Assembly: GCF_003721565.1 (NCBI RefSeq)
Contig: NZ_RJJE01000009.1
Span: 1 to 64,000 of the forward strand
From: Rufibacter immobilis
GTDB taxonomy: Bacteria > Bacteroidota > Bacteroidia > Cytophagales > Hymenobacteraceae
Direction: 5' to 3'
Length of the DNA: 64,000 nucleotides
Shown here one piece after another: positions 8,277 to 16,721 of the stretch (the stretch's first letter is position 1; the number at the start of each line of letters is the position of its first letter). Under the pieces are notes generated by a model, which saw nothing but the letters and a program-made list of their open reading frames with translations, did not search any database and had not been told where the DNA came from. A program made the position numbers and the translations under genes.

Positions 8277-8975
8277 ATGTACACTAAAGACGAATTCAGA
8301 AAATTTGCCGTACAGGGCCTAGGCATGAGTGGCCTGGGCGTTGATCAATACCTCACCCATCTGGAGAGCACCACGCGCATGAACCCTACCAGCATGACGC
8401 GTTCCGTGATTGAGGAAAGACCTACCAACTTCCGCGAGATTGACGTTTTTTCCCGGTTAATGGTAGACCGCATCATTTTCCTGGGCACCCAGGTAGATGA
8501 TTATATCGCTAACATCATCACGGCGCAGTTGCTGTTCCTGGAAAGCGTAGACGCTAAGAAAGACATCCTGCTGTACATCAACAGCCCGGGAGGCTCGGTA
8601 TATGCCGGTTTGGGTATCTATGACACCATGCAGTACGTGCAGCCCGACGTAGCTACCATCTGTACTGGTTTGGCGGCTTCTATGGGAGCGGTATTGTTGT
8701 GCGGTGGTGCCAAAGACAAGCGCTCTGCCCTGCCACACGCTCGGGTTATGATTCACCAGCCTATGGGTGGTACCCAGGGACAGGCCTCAGACATTGAGAT
8801 CACCGCGCGTGAAATCCTGAAGCTGAAGAAAGAGCTGTATGAGATCATCTCCAGCCACAGCGGCAAATCAGTGGAGCAGGTTGACAAAGACTCTGACCGT
8901 GACTACTGGATGATCGCGCAGGAAGCCAAAGAATATGGTCTGATTGACGAAGTTCTGACGCGTCATAAAGCATAA
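8277..8975 (+). CDS. clpP: ATP-dependent Clp protease proteolytic subunit
   Basis: ClpP forms the double heptameric protease chamber that works with ClpX. The 232-residue product is longer than the E. coli enzyme, with about 30 extra N-terminal residues that may be a propeptide. Catalytic Ser135 lies in [11 protein letters not shown] and His160 in [11 protein letters not shown]; the Asp of the triad is expected in the DSDRDYW segment. The oligomer and substrate motif [12 protein letters not shown] is present. It follows tig, but clpX is separated from it by two leftward sugar-related genes. A 60-bp perfect palindrome acts as terminator. Confidence 0.97.
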   Translation: MYTKDEFRKFAVQGLGMSGLGVDQYLTHLESTTRMNPTSMTRSVIEERPTNFREIDVFSRLMVDRIIFLGTQVDDYIANIITAQLLFLESVDAKKDILLYINSPGGSVYAGLGIYDTMQYVQPDVATICTGLAASMGAVLLCGGAKDKRSALPHARVMIHQPMGGTQGQASDIEITAREILKLKKELYEIISSHSGKSVEQVDKDSDRDYWMIAQEAKEYGLIDEVLTRHKA

Positions 8976-8978
8976 TTT

Positions 8979-9038
8979 GCATTCCCTATCAACAAGAAAG
9001 CCCGCTCATGAGCGGGCTTTCTTGTTGATAGGGAATGC
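8979..9038. terminator. 60-bp perfect palindrome between clpP and the DUF5009 gene
   Basis: A 30-bp arm on each side with no loop (centre TCATGA). The core AGAAAGCCCGCTCA / TGAGCGGGCTTTCT is terminator-like in both directions and serves convergent genes. Its last base is also the first base of an interspersed repeat. Confidence 0.9.
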
Positions 9039-9077
9039 TGTTTTGGGCCTCTTTTCAGAAAAACGGCCCCTAAACAG
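9038..9077 (+). repeat. Interspersed palindromic repeat
   Basis: CTGTTTTGGGCCTCTTTTC, then AGAAAAACGGCCCCTAAACAG. It is joined directly to the clpP terminator and ends 5 bp before the stop of the leftward gene. Confidence 0.8.
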
Positions 9078-9081
9078 GAAA

Positions 9082-10317
9082 CTACAGCTTCAGCCTGATG
9101 CCGCGTTTGCCCAGTAACCACACAATAAACACCACCAGCAGCGCAAAGCCTAATGACTTCATCAGTCCCACCACTCCGGTTCTCAGGACCTCTGGCAGTT
9201 GAAACGCCAGGTAAGACACCAGGCCCAGGTGCAGGTACGGAATCAAATAGCAGGTGAGGGTACTGGTGCCGGCGGGTTTAATGATCGTATACCATTTCTT
9301 GATGCCTTTCACATCAGTCAGGTATACCATCGCGGCAAACCAAAGTAAGCTTATCGCGGCGCAGATGGCCGTCCAGGAAGGAGTAGCCCTGATTTTCGAG
9401 ATTTCCCAGATGGGGCGCGTCATAAACCCGAAGGCCAGCAGCACCGCCGCTGCTACCAGCGCATAAACCCAGAAGGTACTTTGGTGGAGGGACCTCCGCT
9501 GGTAAAACCAGGTGGTTACGGCACCGGCCATGGTAAGCGTGGGCATGCACCCATCGCCCACAATCCAGATGTACTCTTTGACCTCTTCCAGTGGCTCTAA
9601 CCAACCCAGGTGCGCGGCGCAGTTAAGCGCCAAAAAAAACAGCATTCCGCCCACCAAGGCTCCTATCTTTCCATCCGAGAACAGGCACACCAAACTGGAG
9701 AGCAGGTAAGCCCAGCCAATCATACCCAGAATGCCCCACCACTGCGGGCGCATCCAGACGGTGCCGTCAGCGGAGGTGCCTTTGTACAGAGCGGCCATCA
9801 GCAGTAACAAGAGCCCCCCCATGGTTTTGAGCACCGCCGGGTATTTCCGGGAAGGATCTTTGGGATAGTCCAGCCAGATCAGAAAAAAAGCTACCGTAAT
9901 GAGAATGGTCCAGACCGGCCGGGGCAGCAGCGCCTCCGAGCTGTAATTGCCCAGGTTCACGTGGAAAAGCCCCATCACCAGCAAAGCCAACGACCGCAGC
10001 GCAATATGCCCGGCAATGGTTGCCGAAGAATCGCCTTTGCGCCGTCTACCCTGGATGGCCAACGGGATGGAAAGCCCCACAATAAAAAGAAAGGCTGGGA
10101 AAATGACATCGGAAAAGCCCATGCCGTCTTCCTGCGCCTGGGTGTGCAGGAGCCACTCCGGAATATCAATCAGCGTGCCCAGGTCATTGCAGAAAATCAT
10201 GAGCACCATGATCACCGCCCTGAAGGCATCAATGGAGATTTGCCGCGCAGGTCCTAATGCAGATGCCTCTGCCTGTTCCCCTACGGCTGGGTTCACCGCC
10301 AACGTGGTTCCTGCCAT
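9082..10317 (-). CDS. DUF5009 / NagX-like multi-pass membrane acyltransferase
   Basis: This 411-residue integral membrane protein has about ten hydrophobic segments. The N-terminal block ISIDAFRAVIMVLMIFCNDL followed by FSDVIFPAFLFIVGLSIPLA is characteristic of the family related to heparan-alpha-glucosaminide N-acetyltransferase (COG4299, DUF5009). Members are thought to acetylate amino-sugars across the membrane; the substrate here is unknown. It lies downstream of the GH9 gene on the same strand, with 100 bp and one interspersed repeat between, so the two may form a sugar-utilisation pair. Convergent with clpP. Family call fairly firm, function inferred. Confidence 0.82.
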   Translation of the reverse strand: MAGTTLAVNPAVGEQAEASALGPARQISIDAFRAVIMVLMIFCNDLGTLIDIPEWLLHTQAQEDGMGFSDVIFPAFLFIVGLSIPLAIQGRRRKGDSSATIAGHIALRSLALLVMGLFHVNLGNYSSEALLPRPVWTILITVAFFLIWLDYPKDPSRKYPAVLKTMGGLLLLLMAALYKGTSADGTVWMRPQWWGILGMIGWAYLLSSLVCLFSDGKIGALVGGMLFFLALNCAAHLGWLEPLEEVKEYIWIVGDGCMPTLTMAGAVTTWFYQRRSLHQSTFWVYALVAAAVLLAFGFMTRPIWEISKIRATPSWTAICAAISLLWFAAMVYLTDVKGIKKWYTIIKPAGTSTLTCYLIPYLHLGLVSYLAFQLPEVLRTGVVGLMKSLGFALLVVFIVWLLGKRGIRLKL

Positions 10318-10342
10318 GTTTTTTCTTTTTCCCTGAAGATAC

Positions 10343-10382
10343 CTGTTTTAGCCTTATTTTCAGAAAAAGAGCCCCTAAACAG
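10343..10382 (+). repeat. Interspersed palindromic repeat
   Basis: CTGTTTTAGCCTTATTTTC then AGAAAAAGAGCCCCTAAACAG, between the GH9 and DUF5009 genes. Confidence 0.85.
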
Positions 10383-10417
10383 AAACCCGTTTCTTCTGAG
10401 GTAGGCCTTCCTCGCTC

Positions 10418-12235
10418 CTATTTTTTCTTTGCCTTTACCGGCTGCGCCGATTCATGCTCTTTCGCGGCCAGGAGATAGACCAAAGAAGCGGTACCATCCA
10501 TGGTGGGCTCATTGGTGCTGTAGTCAGAGGCATCGTCATGGTACACGGCCAGGCGCGACTGGAACTCGGCGTATTCATCGGTTTCCCGCAAGCTCAACCC
10601 AATCAAGCTCCCGAAGATGCTTCCGTACACGGGTCCGTCCACTAACCCGCCGTCTAGCGGGTAATTGTGCAGCACCGTGAGGGAGGAATGCGGATCTACC
10701 GGGGTGTCACCGTGGGCGGGCAACCCATACACCATGCTGGTGCCCCAGGGATTAAGCCCGAACAGCCAGTCAAAACACGCCTGCTCCAGCGGGGCGTAGG
10801 ACTGGTCGCCGCTGAGCTGGCGGTACAGGTAGCACTGGATGGCGAAGGAGGTGGTCAGGTTATTGGAGCACCAGATAAACGGAATGCCGTGGTAAAATGC
10901 GTTTCCTTTGGATTTCTGCCAAACCCGGTCTATGCCTTCTTTGTAATAACTGATGAGAGCGGCTTTTGAAGGGGCATCGGCTTTCTGGGCCAGCTCATAA
11001 TGCCCGAAATTGTGGAAAGGATACCACTCATAATGATTGGCGGTATCGGCGCCCAGCCAAGGCGTCACTTTCTCCTGCTGCCCGTACTGAAAAGCCTGTT
11101 CAAAGTATTTCGGGTCATTGGTGAGTTGGTACAAAGCCGCGGCGCCTAATTGCATGTCATCCACCCAGTTGCCTTCGGCGTAGATGTAAGGTGCTTTCAC
11201 TGATGCCGTCTGCCCCACTCCCGGTTTGGCCAACCCATAGGCATACGCCGAGAGGGAACGGGTACGGAACGTTTGAGCCAAGGCGGCATCTACGGGTTGG
11301 TATATCTGGGCAGCCAGGGCAAACGCGCTCGCAAACTTTCCGGCCGTTGAAGCGGTACCAGTGGCTTTGTTTTTGTATTTGCCTAACCCCTGGGGTTCTC
11401 CTGTTAAGAAATAGACGGGCCGGCCCGTGCCTTTCCCGAAACCGTAATCCACGGAATCTTTGGTGGGCAAGCGGTAACCGGCATGGTCGCGGTCATCGGC
11501 TATTTGGTTGAACATCCAGTCGGCGCGCGGGTGCATCTTCAGGAGCCAATCCAACCCCCATTTGGCTTCGTCCAGCACATCGGCCACGCCGTTCTGCCCT
11601 GCCAGGCCGTTGGCCGCATGTTGATCAGTGAATACCTTAGAGAAATCCCGGTAAGCGGCCAATAGATGATAGGTAGCATTTGCCGAGGTGGTGGAATATT
11701 GCAGGTAATCGCTGGCGTCATGCCAACCACCCGATACATCTAGCCGCGTGTGCTGGGGCATGGGTCCGTACACCGTATATCCGTCATGGGTGTGGCAGGA
11801 GTCTTTGAGGTACGGGTTGAAGTTGCTCCGCTGTTGCCGCAGGTAGCGTAACGCAAAATCAGCGGCTCCTTTATAGGCTTCCGTTGAGATCCTGAATTCA
11901 GGGGAGCGCACCTGCCCTACCCGTAGATAATAGTTACCCGGAGTGGAGAAATCTGAAAAATCTAGCCGGTAGGTTTGCGTGAACGGCCCGTAGGCGCCAA
12001 AGCTTTTGCCAGCTTTCTTTTTCAAAACTGCTTTCCCGCTTTTGGCCTCTACCAATTCAAAGCGGTTGATCTTCAAATCTGCGTTTTTGGTAGCCCACAC
12101 GGCCACTTTCACGCCGGCGGGCGCGTACCCCATCTGGTTGATTCTGATCCAGGCCGGGGTAGCGGGTTGGGCCTGTAATTGGAAGGCAAACAGCCATAAT
12201 AAGGAGAGGAACAAATAAGGCTGGCATTTTTTCAT
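10418..12235 (-). CDS. Secreted glycoside hydrolase family 9 protein (cellulase-like)
   Basis: The product, 605 residues from the ATG at 12235, starts with a signal peptide (MKKCQPYLFLSLLWLFAFQLQAQ). An N-terminal Ig-like domain follows (PAWIRINQMGYAPAGVKVAVW), as in CelD-type GH9 enzymes, then the (alpha/alpha)6 catalytic domain. GGWHDASDYLQY carries the catalytic base aspartates of GH9; the C-terminal NEPTMDGTASLVYLLA holds the region of the catalytic acid glutamate. It probably cleaves beta-glucans or related oligosaccharides in the periplasm or outside. A longer reading with the start at 12277 is rejected because that codon lies inside the -7 box of a good promoter (12271-12301). Confidence 0.9.
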   Translation of the reverse strand: MKKCQPYLFLSLLWLFAFQLQAQPATPAWIRINQMGYAPAGVKVAVWATKNADLKINRFELVEAKSGKAVLKKKAGKSFGAYGPFTQTYRLDFSDFSTPGNYYLRVGQVRSPEFRISTEAYKGAADFALRYLRQQRSNFNPYLKDSCHTHDGYTVYGPMPQHTRLDVSGGWHDASDYLQYSTTSANATYHLLAAYRDFSKVFTDQHAANGLAGQNGVADVLDEAKWGLDWLLKMHPRADWMFNQIADDRDHAGYRLPTKDSVDYGFGKGTGRPVYFLTGEPQGLGKYKNKATGTASTAGKFASAFALAAQIYQPVDAALAQTFRTRSLSAYAYGLAKPGVGQTASVKAPYIYAEGNWVDDMQLGAAALYQLTNDPKYFEQAFQYGQQEKVTPWLGADTANHYEWYPFHNFGHYELAQKADAPSKAALISYYKEGIDRVWQKSKGNAFYHGIPFIWCSNNLTTSFAIQCYLYRQLSGDQSYAPLEQACFDWLFGLNPWGTSMVYGLPAHGDTPVDPHSSLTVLHNYPLDGGLVDGPVYGSIFGSLIGLSLRETDEYAEFQSRLAVYHDDASDYSTNEPTMDGTASLVYLLAAKEHESAQPVKAKKK

Positions 12236-12270
12236 AGCGCGGAAAGATTTGGGGTAAGAATCTGTTACCC

Positions 12271-12301
12271 CAAACATACCTTCCCCTATCTACCTGTACA
12301 A
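12271..12301 (-). promoter_or_regulatory. Promoter of the GH9 gene
   Basis: Minus-strand TTG (12301-12299), 20-nt spacer, TATGTTTG (12278-12271). It gives a leader of about 30 nt to the ATG at 12235 and so settles the start codon. Confidence 0.7.
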
Positions 12302-12590
12302 CAATTTAACCCCTTTTCTCCTGGACTGCTCCTCCTGGCATCTTCTTCACCACAAGATGGTTCCAGGTTGCCACCTTAGGGAAGCTATGCCGCCTTTACT
12401 GGGCTTCTCTCTAATTTTTTTTCCGGCAGAAGTTTAAGGACATCTCCTGGCAGATGCATTTGCAGCGTGTTCTATCTCAAGCAGATACAATATCCTCTAT
12501 ATTTTATAATCCACTCGTAAACAGACAGTTCCTAGAGTCTCTGCCATGGTTGGCGAAAAAATATTTTGGCGTAGTGGCTAACCAATTTTG
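12302..12590. other. Gap between the divergent GH9 and clpX genes
   Basis: No gene, hairpin terminator or interspersed repeat was recognised here, although the 414-bp gap between start codons is one of the larger repeat-free ones. Confidence 0.45.
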
Positions 12591-12598
12591 TAACTTTG
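12591..12598 (+). promoter_or_regulatory. Likely -7 box of the clpX promoter
   Basis: TAACTTTG matches TAnnTTTG 51 bp before the clpX ATG. A TTTTGG lies upstream, but the spacer would be about 22-23 nt, longer than usual. Confidence 0.5.
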
Positions 12599-12649
12599 CC
12601 GTAGCGGCTTCAACTTAGAGGCCAACAAGTATATTCCCACTCTCGGTTT

Positions 12650-13879
12650 ATGGCAGAAATTACGTGCTCCTTTTGCGGAAAAAACAAAAAAGAGGTGTCT
12701 GTGATGATCTCAGGCATCAATGCGCACATTTGTGAGCGCTGCATTGGGCAGGCGCAACAGATTTTAAATGAGGAGAATAGGTTACGTGCCACCAACCGTG
12801 CACCTAAATTCAATCTGATCAAACCGCGGGAGATGAAAACCTACCTAGATCAGTTTGTGGTGGGTCAGGACGAAGCGAAGAAGGTGATGTCTGTGGCGGT
12901 GTACAACCATTACAAGCGTCTCATGCAAAAGCCTAAAACCGATGACGTGGTGATTGAGAAATCCAACATCATCATGGTGGGCGAAACCGGTACCGGAAAA
13001 ACCTTTTTGGCCCGTATGCTGGCCGGTGTCTTGCAAGTGCCTTTCTGTATAGCCGATGCTACTGTTTTGACGGAAGCTGGTTACGTGGGCGAAGACGTGG
13101 AAAGTATTTTGACCCGCCTGCTGCAAGCCGCCGACTACAACGTGGAAGCGGCTGAGCGCGGCATCGTGTATATTGACGAGATTGACAAAATAGCCCGCAA
13201 AAGCGACAACCCTTCCATCACCCGTGACGTGAGCGGCGAAGGCGTGCAGCAGGCGTTGCTGAAACTTTTGGAAGGAACGTCAGTGAACGTGCCCCCGCAA
13301 GGCGGACGCAAGCACCCGGAGCAGAAAATGATTTCGGTGAACACCGAGAACATTCTTTTCATCTGCGGAGGCGCCTTTGTGGGCATTGACCGCCTGATTA
13401 AGAGCCGCCTGAACACCAAGCCCATTGGCTTCTCCTCTACCAACCTGGAAGAAAAATTAGATACAGATAATTTCCTGCGCTACATCACGTCGCAAGATCT
13501 AAAATCCTTTGGCCTGATCCCTGAGTTGATTGGCCGTCTGCCCGTGGTGACGCACCTGAACCCACTGGACAATGAAACTCTCCGCCTGATTCTCACGGAG
13601 CCGAAAAACTCTTTGGTAAAACAGTACAAGCGCCTGTTTGAGATGGAAAACATCAACCTGGAATTTGCCGACGACACCCTGGAGTACATCGTGGAGAAAG
13701 CCGCCGAATACAAACTGGGCGCCCGAGGCCTCCGTTCTATCTGCGAAGGCATCATGACAGACGCCATGTTTGACTTACCATCAGATGAGCAGGAAGGTTC
13801 TACTGATCTGGTGATTACTCTGGATTACGCCCGGGAGAAATTTGAGAAGTCTTCCATCAAGAAATTGAAAGTAGCTTAG
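12650..13879 (+). CDS. clpX: ATP-dependent Clp protease ATP-binding subunit ClpX
   Basis: ClpX is the AAA+ unfoldase that feeds substrates to ClpP. The 409-residue product opens with the zinc-binding domain (Cys6, Cys9, Cys28, Cys31). The Walker A motif is GETGTGKT, and the pore loop GYVGEDVE follows. Walker B lies in [11 protein letters not shown] and the sensor-2 arginine in GARGLRS. All functional motifs are intact and the length is normal. It is on the same strand as clpP but 3.7 kb away, behind two leftward genes, and seems to have its own promoter near 12591. A long palindromic terminator follows. Confidence 0.97.
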   Translation: MAEITCSFCGKNKKEVSVMISGINAHICERCIGQAQQILNEENRLRATNRAPKFNLIKPREMKTYLDQFVVGQDEAKKVMSVAVYNHYKRLMQKPKTDDVVIEKSNIIMVGETGTGKTFLARMLAGVLQVPFCIADATVLTEAGYVGEDVESILTRLLQAADYNVEAAERGIVYIDEIDKIARKSDNPSITRDVSGEGVQQALLKLLEGTSVNVPPQGGRKHPEQKMISVNTENILFICGGAFVGIDRLIKSRLNTKPIGFSSTNLEEKLDTDNFLRYITSQDLKSFGLIPELIGRLPVVTHLNPLDNETLRLILTEPKNSLVKQYKRLFEMENINLEFADDTLEYIVEKAAEYKLGARGLRSICEGIMTDAMFDLPSDEQEGSTDLVITLDYAREKFEKSSIKKLKVA

Positions 13880-13897
13880 CTAATTTTCCAGGATAAA

Positions 13898-13950
13898 CTA
13901 AAAGCAGAAGGCCTCCCTTACACTTAGTAAGGGAGGCCTTCTGCTTTTAG
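13898..13950. terminator. Palindromic terminator between clpX and lpxB
   Basis: Perfect 24-bp arms (13898-13921, 13927-13950) flank a 5-nt loop. The inner stem AAGGCCTCCCTTAC is GC-rich; the outer CTAAAAGCAG extends it. It serves convergent clpX and lpxB. Confidence 0.85.
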
Positions 13951-13957
13951 GAACTTT

Positions 13958-13994
13958 CCGTTTAGCGGCTATTTTTTCAAAATAAGTGCTAAAC
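13958..13994 (-). repeat. Interspersed palindromic repeat overlapping the lpxB stop codon
   Basis: CCGTTTAGCGGCTATTTTTTC then AAAATAAGTGCTAAAC. The CTA at 13989-13991 inside the repeat arm is the TAG stop of lpxB on the minus strand, so the element supplies the end of the gene. Confidence 0.8.
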
Positions 13995-15143
13995 TGCTTT
14001 CTGTAATGATTGGCTGGTGGCAGGTGCGGCTTTTTCTTCCCGCAGGTACTGCACCATCAGTTTGGCGGCGGTCTCAGACGTGTTGAAATCCCCAATCAGT
14101 TCGCGTACCCGTTTGTACCCATCCAGTTGGGCGGTGCGCCCTGCTGGGTTCTGTAAAATGTTCTTCAGCTCTTTCACCAGATTCTGCGCGTTCATATCGC
14201 CTTGGATCAATTCCGGTACTACTTTTTTGCCGGCAATCAGGTTTACCAGGGAAATAAACGGCACTTTGATCACGGCGCGGCCAATCCAGTAAGAAACGGC
14301 GCTGGTTCTGTAGCAAACCACCTGCGGTACATTGAACATGGCTGTCTCCAAGGTAGCGGTACCAGAAGTCACCAAAGCGGCATCGGCGTTGGCCAGAATA
14401 TCATACGTTTGGTCGTAGACAATCTTGATGAACGGCTTGCGGTTGAAATGCTCATAGTACTCTCTGGAGAAATTGCTCACCGCGGCCACCACAAACTGGT
14501 AATCCTGGAAAGGCGGCAAAATACTGAGCATGATGTAGAGAATGTTCTCTATTTCCTGCTGGCGGCTGCCCGGTAATACGGCAATAATGGGCCGGTCATC
14601 CAGTTCATTGTCTTCCCTGAAATTTGGGTTGGAAACGTGCGCCGCCACCGCATCTGACACCGGGTTGCCCACGTAGTCGGTCTTGTAATCAAATTTCTGG
14701 TAAAAGTCTTTCTCAAACGGCATGATGACGAACATCTTGTCTACCAACTGTTTGATAGTGTGCACCCGGCCCTGGTTCCAGGCCCAGATCTTTGGCGAAA
14801 TGTAATAGAAGACTTTTAAACCGTTGGCTTTGGCAAACTTGGCAATACGCAGGTTAAAACCGGCATAGTCTACCAGAATGACCACATCTGGTTTGAAAGC
14901 CATAAGGTCTGTCTGGCACTCGTTCAGAAAGCGTTTTATTTTGAAGAGATTCTTGGCCGCCTCCAGAAACCCCATAAAGGCCATTTCCTGATAGTGCTTC
15001 ACCAGCTCTGCTCCCGCCGCTTCCATCATGTCGCCACCCCAGCAGCGGATTTGGGCCTCAGGGTCCTGCACATGCAGTTGCTTGATCAGGTTAGAGGCGT
15101 GCAGATCTCCGGATCGTTCTCCGGCAATAATGTAATACTTCAT
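13989..15143 (-). CDS. lpxB: Lipid-A-disaccharide synthase
   Basis: LpxB transfers a UDP-diacylglucosamine-derived unit to lipid X, forming the lipid A disaccharide at the inner membrane. The 384-residue product begins MKYYIIAGERSGDLHASNLI, the family's N-terminal signature, and contains the conserved blocks ISPKIWAWNQGRVH and AVLPGSRQQEIENIL. It has the normal length. The stop codon lies inside an interspersed repeat, so the last residues (about KAV) may not be ancestral. It may be transcribed together with the queD and transporter genes upstream, across a 154-bp gap, but no promoter was clear. Confidence 0.95.
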   Translation of the reverse strand: MKYYIIAGERSGDLHASNLIKQLHVQDPEAQIRCWGGDMMEAAGAELVKHYQEMAFMGFLEAAKNLFKIKRFLNECQTDLMAFKPDVVILVDYAGFNLRIAKFAKANGLKVFYYISPKIWAWNQGRVHTIKQLVDKMFVIMPFEKDFYQKFDYKTDYVGNPVSDAVAAHVSNPNFREDNELDDRPIIAVLPGSRQQEIENILYIMLSILPPFQDYQFVVAAVSNFSREYYEHFNRKPFIKIVYDQTYDILANADAALVTSGTATLETAMFNVPQVVCYRTSAVSYWIGRAVIKVPFISLVNLIAGKKVVPELIQGDMNAQNLVKELKNILQNPAGRTAQLDGYKRVRELIGDFNTSETAAKLMVQYLREEKAAPATSQSLQKAV

Positions 15144-15297
15144 TGAATGGATCTGAATAGGTACAGGGCTCTGACAATGAAAGCCAATCAGTATTCACTC
15201 CAACAATGTTTGTGCCAGAACGAATATAATTCACTGATATTGCCTTACTTAACTAAATTATTTCCTGTGATCCTATCCTTTTAAGGGTTGAGGTGTG

Positions 15298-15714
15298 CTA
15301 TTCGCCAAAATATTCCACAAAGTTACGGGGAGTCTCGTACAGCTTCAGGCTGTGTAGTTGCGCACTGGATATACGAGGAATCTGGGGGGCCAGGATGTTC
15401 CAAAACTCCATGACCAGGTTTTCTGTGCTGGCCAGTTTCCCTTCCATAAAGGGAACATCCAGGTTGAGGTTCTTGTGGTCTACCTTATTGATGATGTGCT
15501 CCCGAATGAGCGTGCTCAGCTTCTTTAAATCAATCACGAATCCTGTTTCAGGATCTGGCTTTCCCTTCACCGTTACTATCAGTTCATAGTTGTGCCCATG
15601 CCAATTGGTGTTGGCGCATGGCCCGAAGACTTCCTTGTTCTTCGACAGCGACCAATTGGGGTTATGCAGCTTGTGGGCCGCATTGAAATGCTCTAATCTG
15701 CTTACGTATACCAT
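15298..15714 (-). CDS. queD: 6-carboxytetrahydropterin synthase, QueD/6-PTPS family
   Basis: The 138-residue enzyme converts dihydroneopterin triphosphate to 6-carboxytetrahydropterin, an early step of queuosine/7-deazaguanine synthesis. The zinc ligands are the His in HFNAAHKL and the pair in NWHGHNY; the catalytic Cys is in GPCANTNWHGHNY. I start it at the ATG at 15714, giving MVYVSRLEHFNAAH, the normal N-terminus. This ATG overlaps the TAA stop of the permease gene by one base, so translation is probably coupled. A longer reading would run back into the permease gene. Its grouping with a transporter is unexplained. Confidence 0.9.
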   Translation of the reverse strand: MVYVSRLEHFNAAHKLHNPNWSLSKNKEVFGPCANTNWHGHNYELIVTVKGKPDPETGFVIDLKKLSTLIREHIINKVDHKNLNLDVPFMEGKLASTENLVMEFWNILAPQIPRISSAQLHSLKLYETPRNFVEYFGE

Positions 15715-16721
15715 TAACTGAATCGGTAATTCTTTCTTCGCAGCAAATATACGAAGAAAGGCACACCAAAGAACGATGTTACTACACCTATTGGCAGACC
15801 GGCGGGCGGATAAATGAGTCTGGAAATCAAATCGCAAACCACCAGGAACAGCCCGCCGGTGAGGGCGCAGGCCAACAGGTTAAACCGGTTGGTGGCGCCT
15901 AAAAGCGCTCGCGTGATGTGCGGCACCATTAACCCCACAAACCCCACCGGGCCTGAGAACGCCACCGCAAAACCCGTGACCAAAGACACCGCCACCAGCA
16001 TGCCCCAACGCAACTTTCCTACATTCACTCCTAAAGTACCGGCCCGTTCAGGACCCAGCAGCAACACGCTCAAATGCCGTTGCAGAAAGAAAAAGAGGAA
16101 GAGCCCCACCCCCAAAGCCGTGGCCGGATAACCCAGCGTTGCCCAATCTGCCTTCTCAAAGCCACCCATGCTCCAGAACACCACTGACTTCAGTTGGCTG
16201 TCTGACTCTGACAGAAACATGATGAGGCTTACCAGCGCCGTGAGCAAAGAACTAAGCGCCACACCGGCTAACAGCATCTGGCTGGGAATCAACTGCCCGC
16301 GGCGAGAGCCCAACAGCACCACTACCAGCGTGACCACAAAAGAACCCACCAGCGCGAAGAACGGAGGCAGGTACAAGCCCATGAACGTAAGGTCCGCGAA
16401 AAGGAAAAAACTGGTGGAAGCCCCCAGAGAGGCTCCTGAGGCAGTACCTAACAGATAAGGATCTGCCAGAGCGTTGTTCACCAGCGCCTGCATGAGGTAC
16501 CCGGAGAACGCCAGCGAGGCACCGGTCAAAAACGCGAGCAACAGCCGGGGCAGCCGCAGGTGCAGAATGCTATAATGCGCGGGATTGGCAGGATCATAGG
16601 CGAAAAGCGCCTCCCCTACAGTCTCATAGGACGTATTCAGGCTCCCCACGCGCAGCCCCAGCAGAAAGAACAGAGCCAGGAGCACCAGCAGCAACAGTAA
16701 AACTAACCAGCTCTTTCTCAC
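15714..16721 (-). CDS. ABC transporter permease, FecCD/BtuC family
   Basis: The 335-residue inner-membrane protein has about ten helices of the BtuC/FecCD fold used for iron-siderophore, heme or cobalamin uptake. Typical blocks are LRLPRLLLAFLTGASLAFSG near residue 55 and the conserved GPVGFVGLMVPHI segment near residue 255. It starts at GTG (16721), which overlaps the TGA of the binding-protein gene by four bases, so the two are translationally coupled. The substrate cannot be fixed from sequence. No ATPase gene (FecE/BtuD type) is found next to it, which is unusual for this kind of operon. Confidence 0.9.
   Translation of the reverse strand: MRKSWLVLLLLLVLLALFFLLGLRVGSLNTSYETVGEALFAYDPANPAHYSILHLRLPRLLLAFLTGASLAFSGYLMQALVNNALADPYLLGTASGASLGASTSFFLFADLTFMGLYLPPFFALVGSFVVTLVVVLLGSRRGQLIPSQMLLAGVALSSLLTALVSLIMFLSESDSQLKSVVFWSMGGFEKADWATLGYPATALGVGLFLFFFLQRHLSVLLLGPERAGTLGVNVGKLRWGMLVAVSLVTGFAVAFSGPVGFVGLMVPHITRALLGATNRFNLLACALTGGLFLVVCDLISRLIYPPAGLPIGVVTSFFGVPFFVYLLRRKNYRFS

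Noticed and set aside
12236-12277. Fourteen-residue N-terminal extension of the GH9 protein
   Set aside because: The extension's start codon lies in the -7 box of the promoter, and the downstream ATG gives a proper signal peptide.
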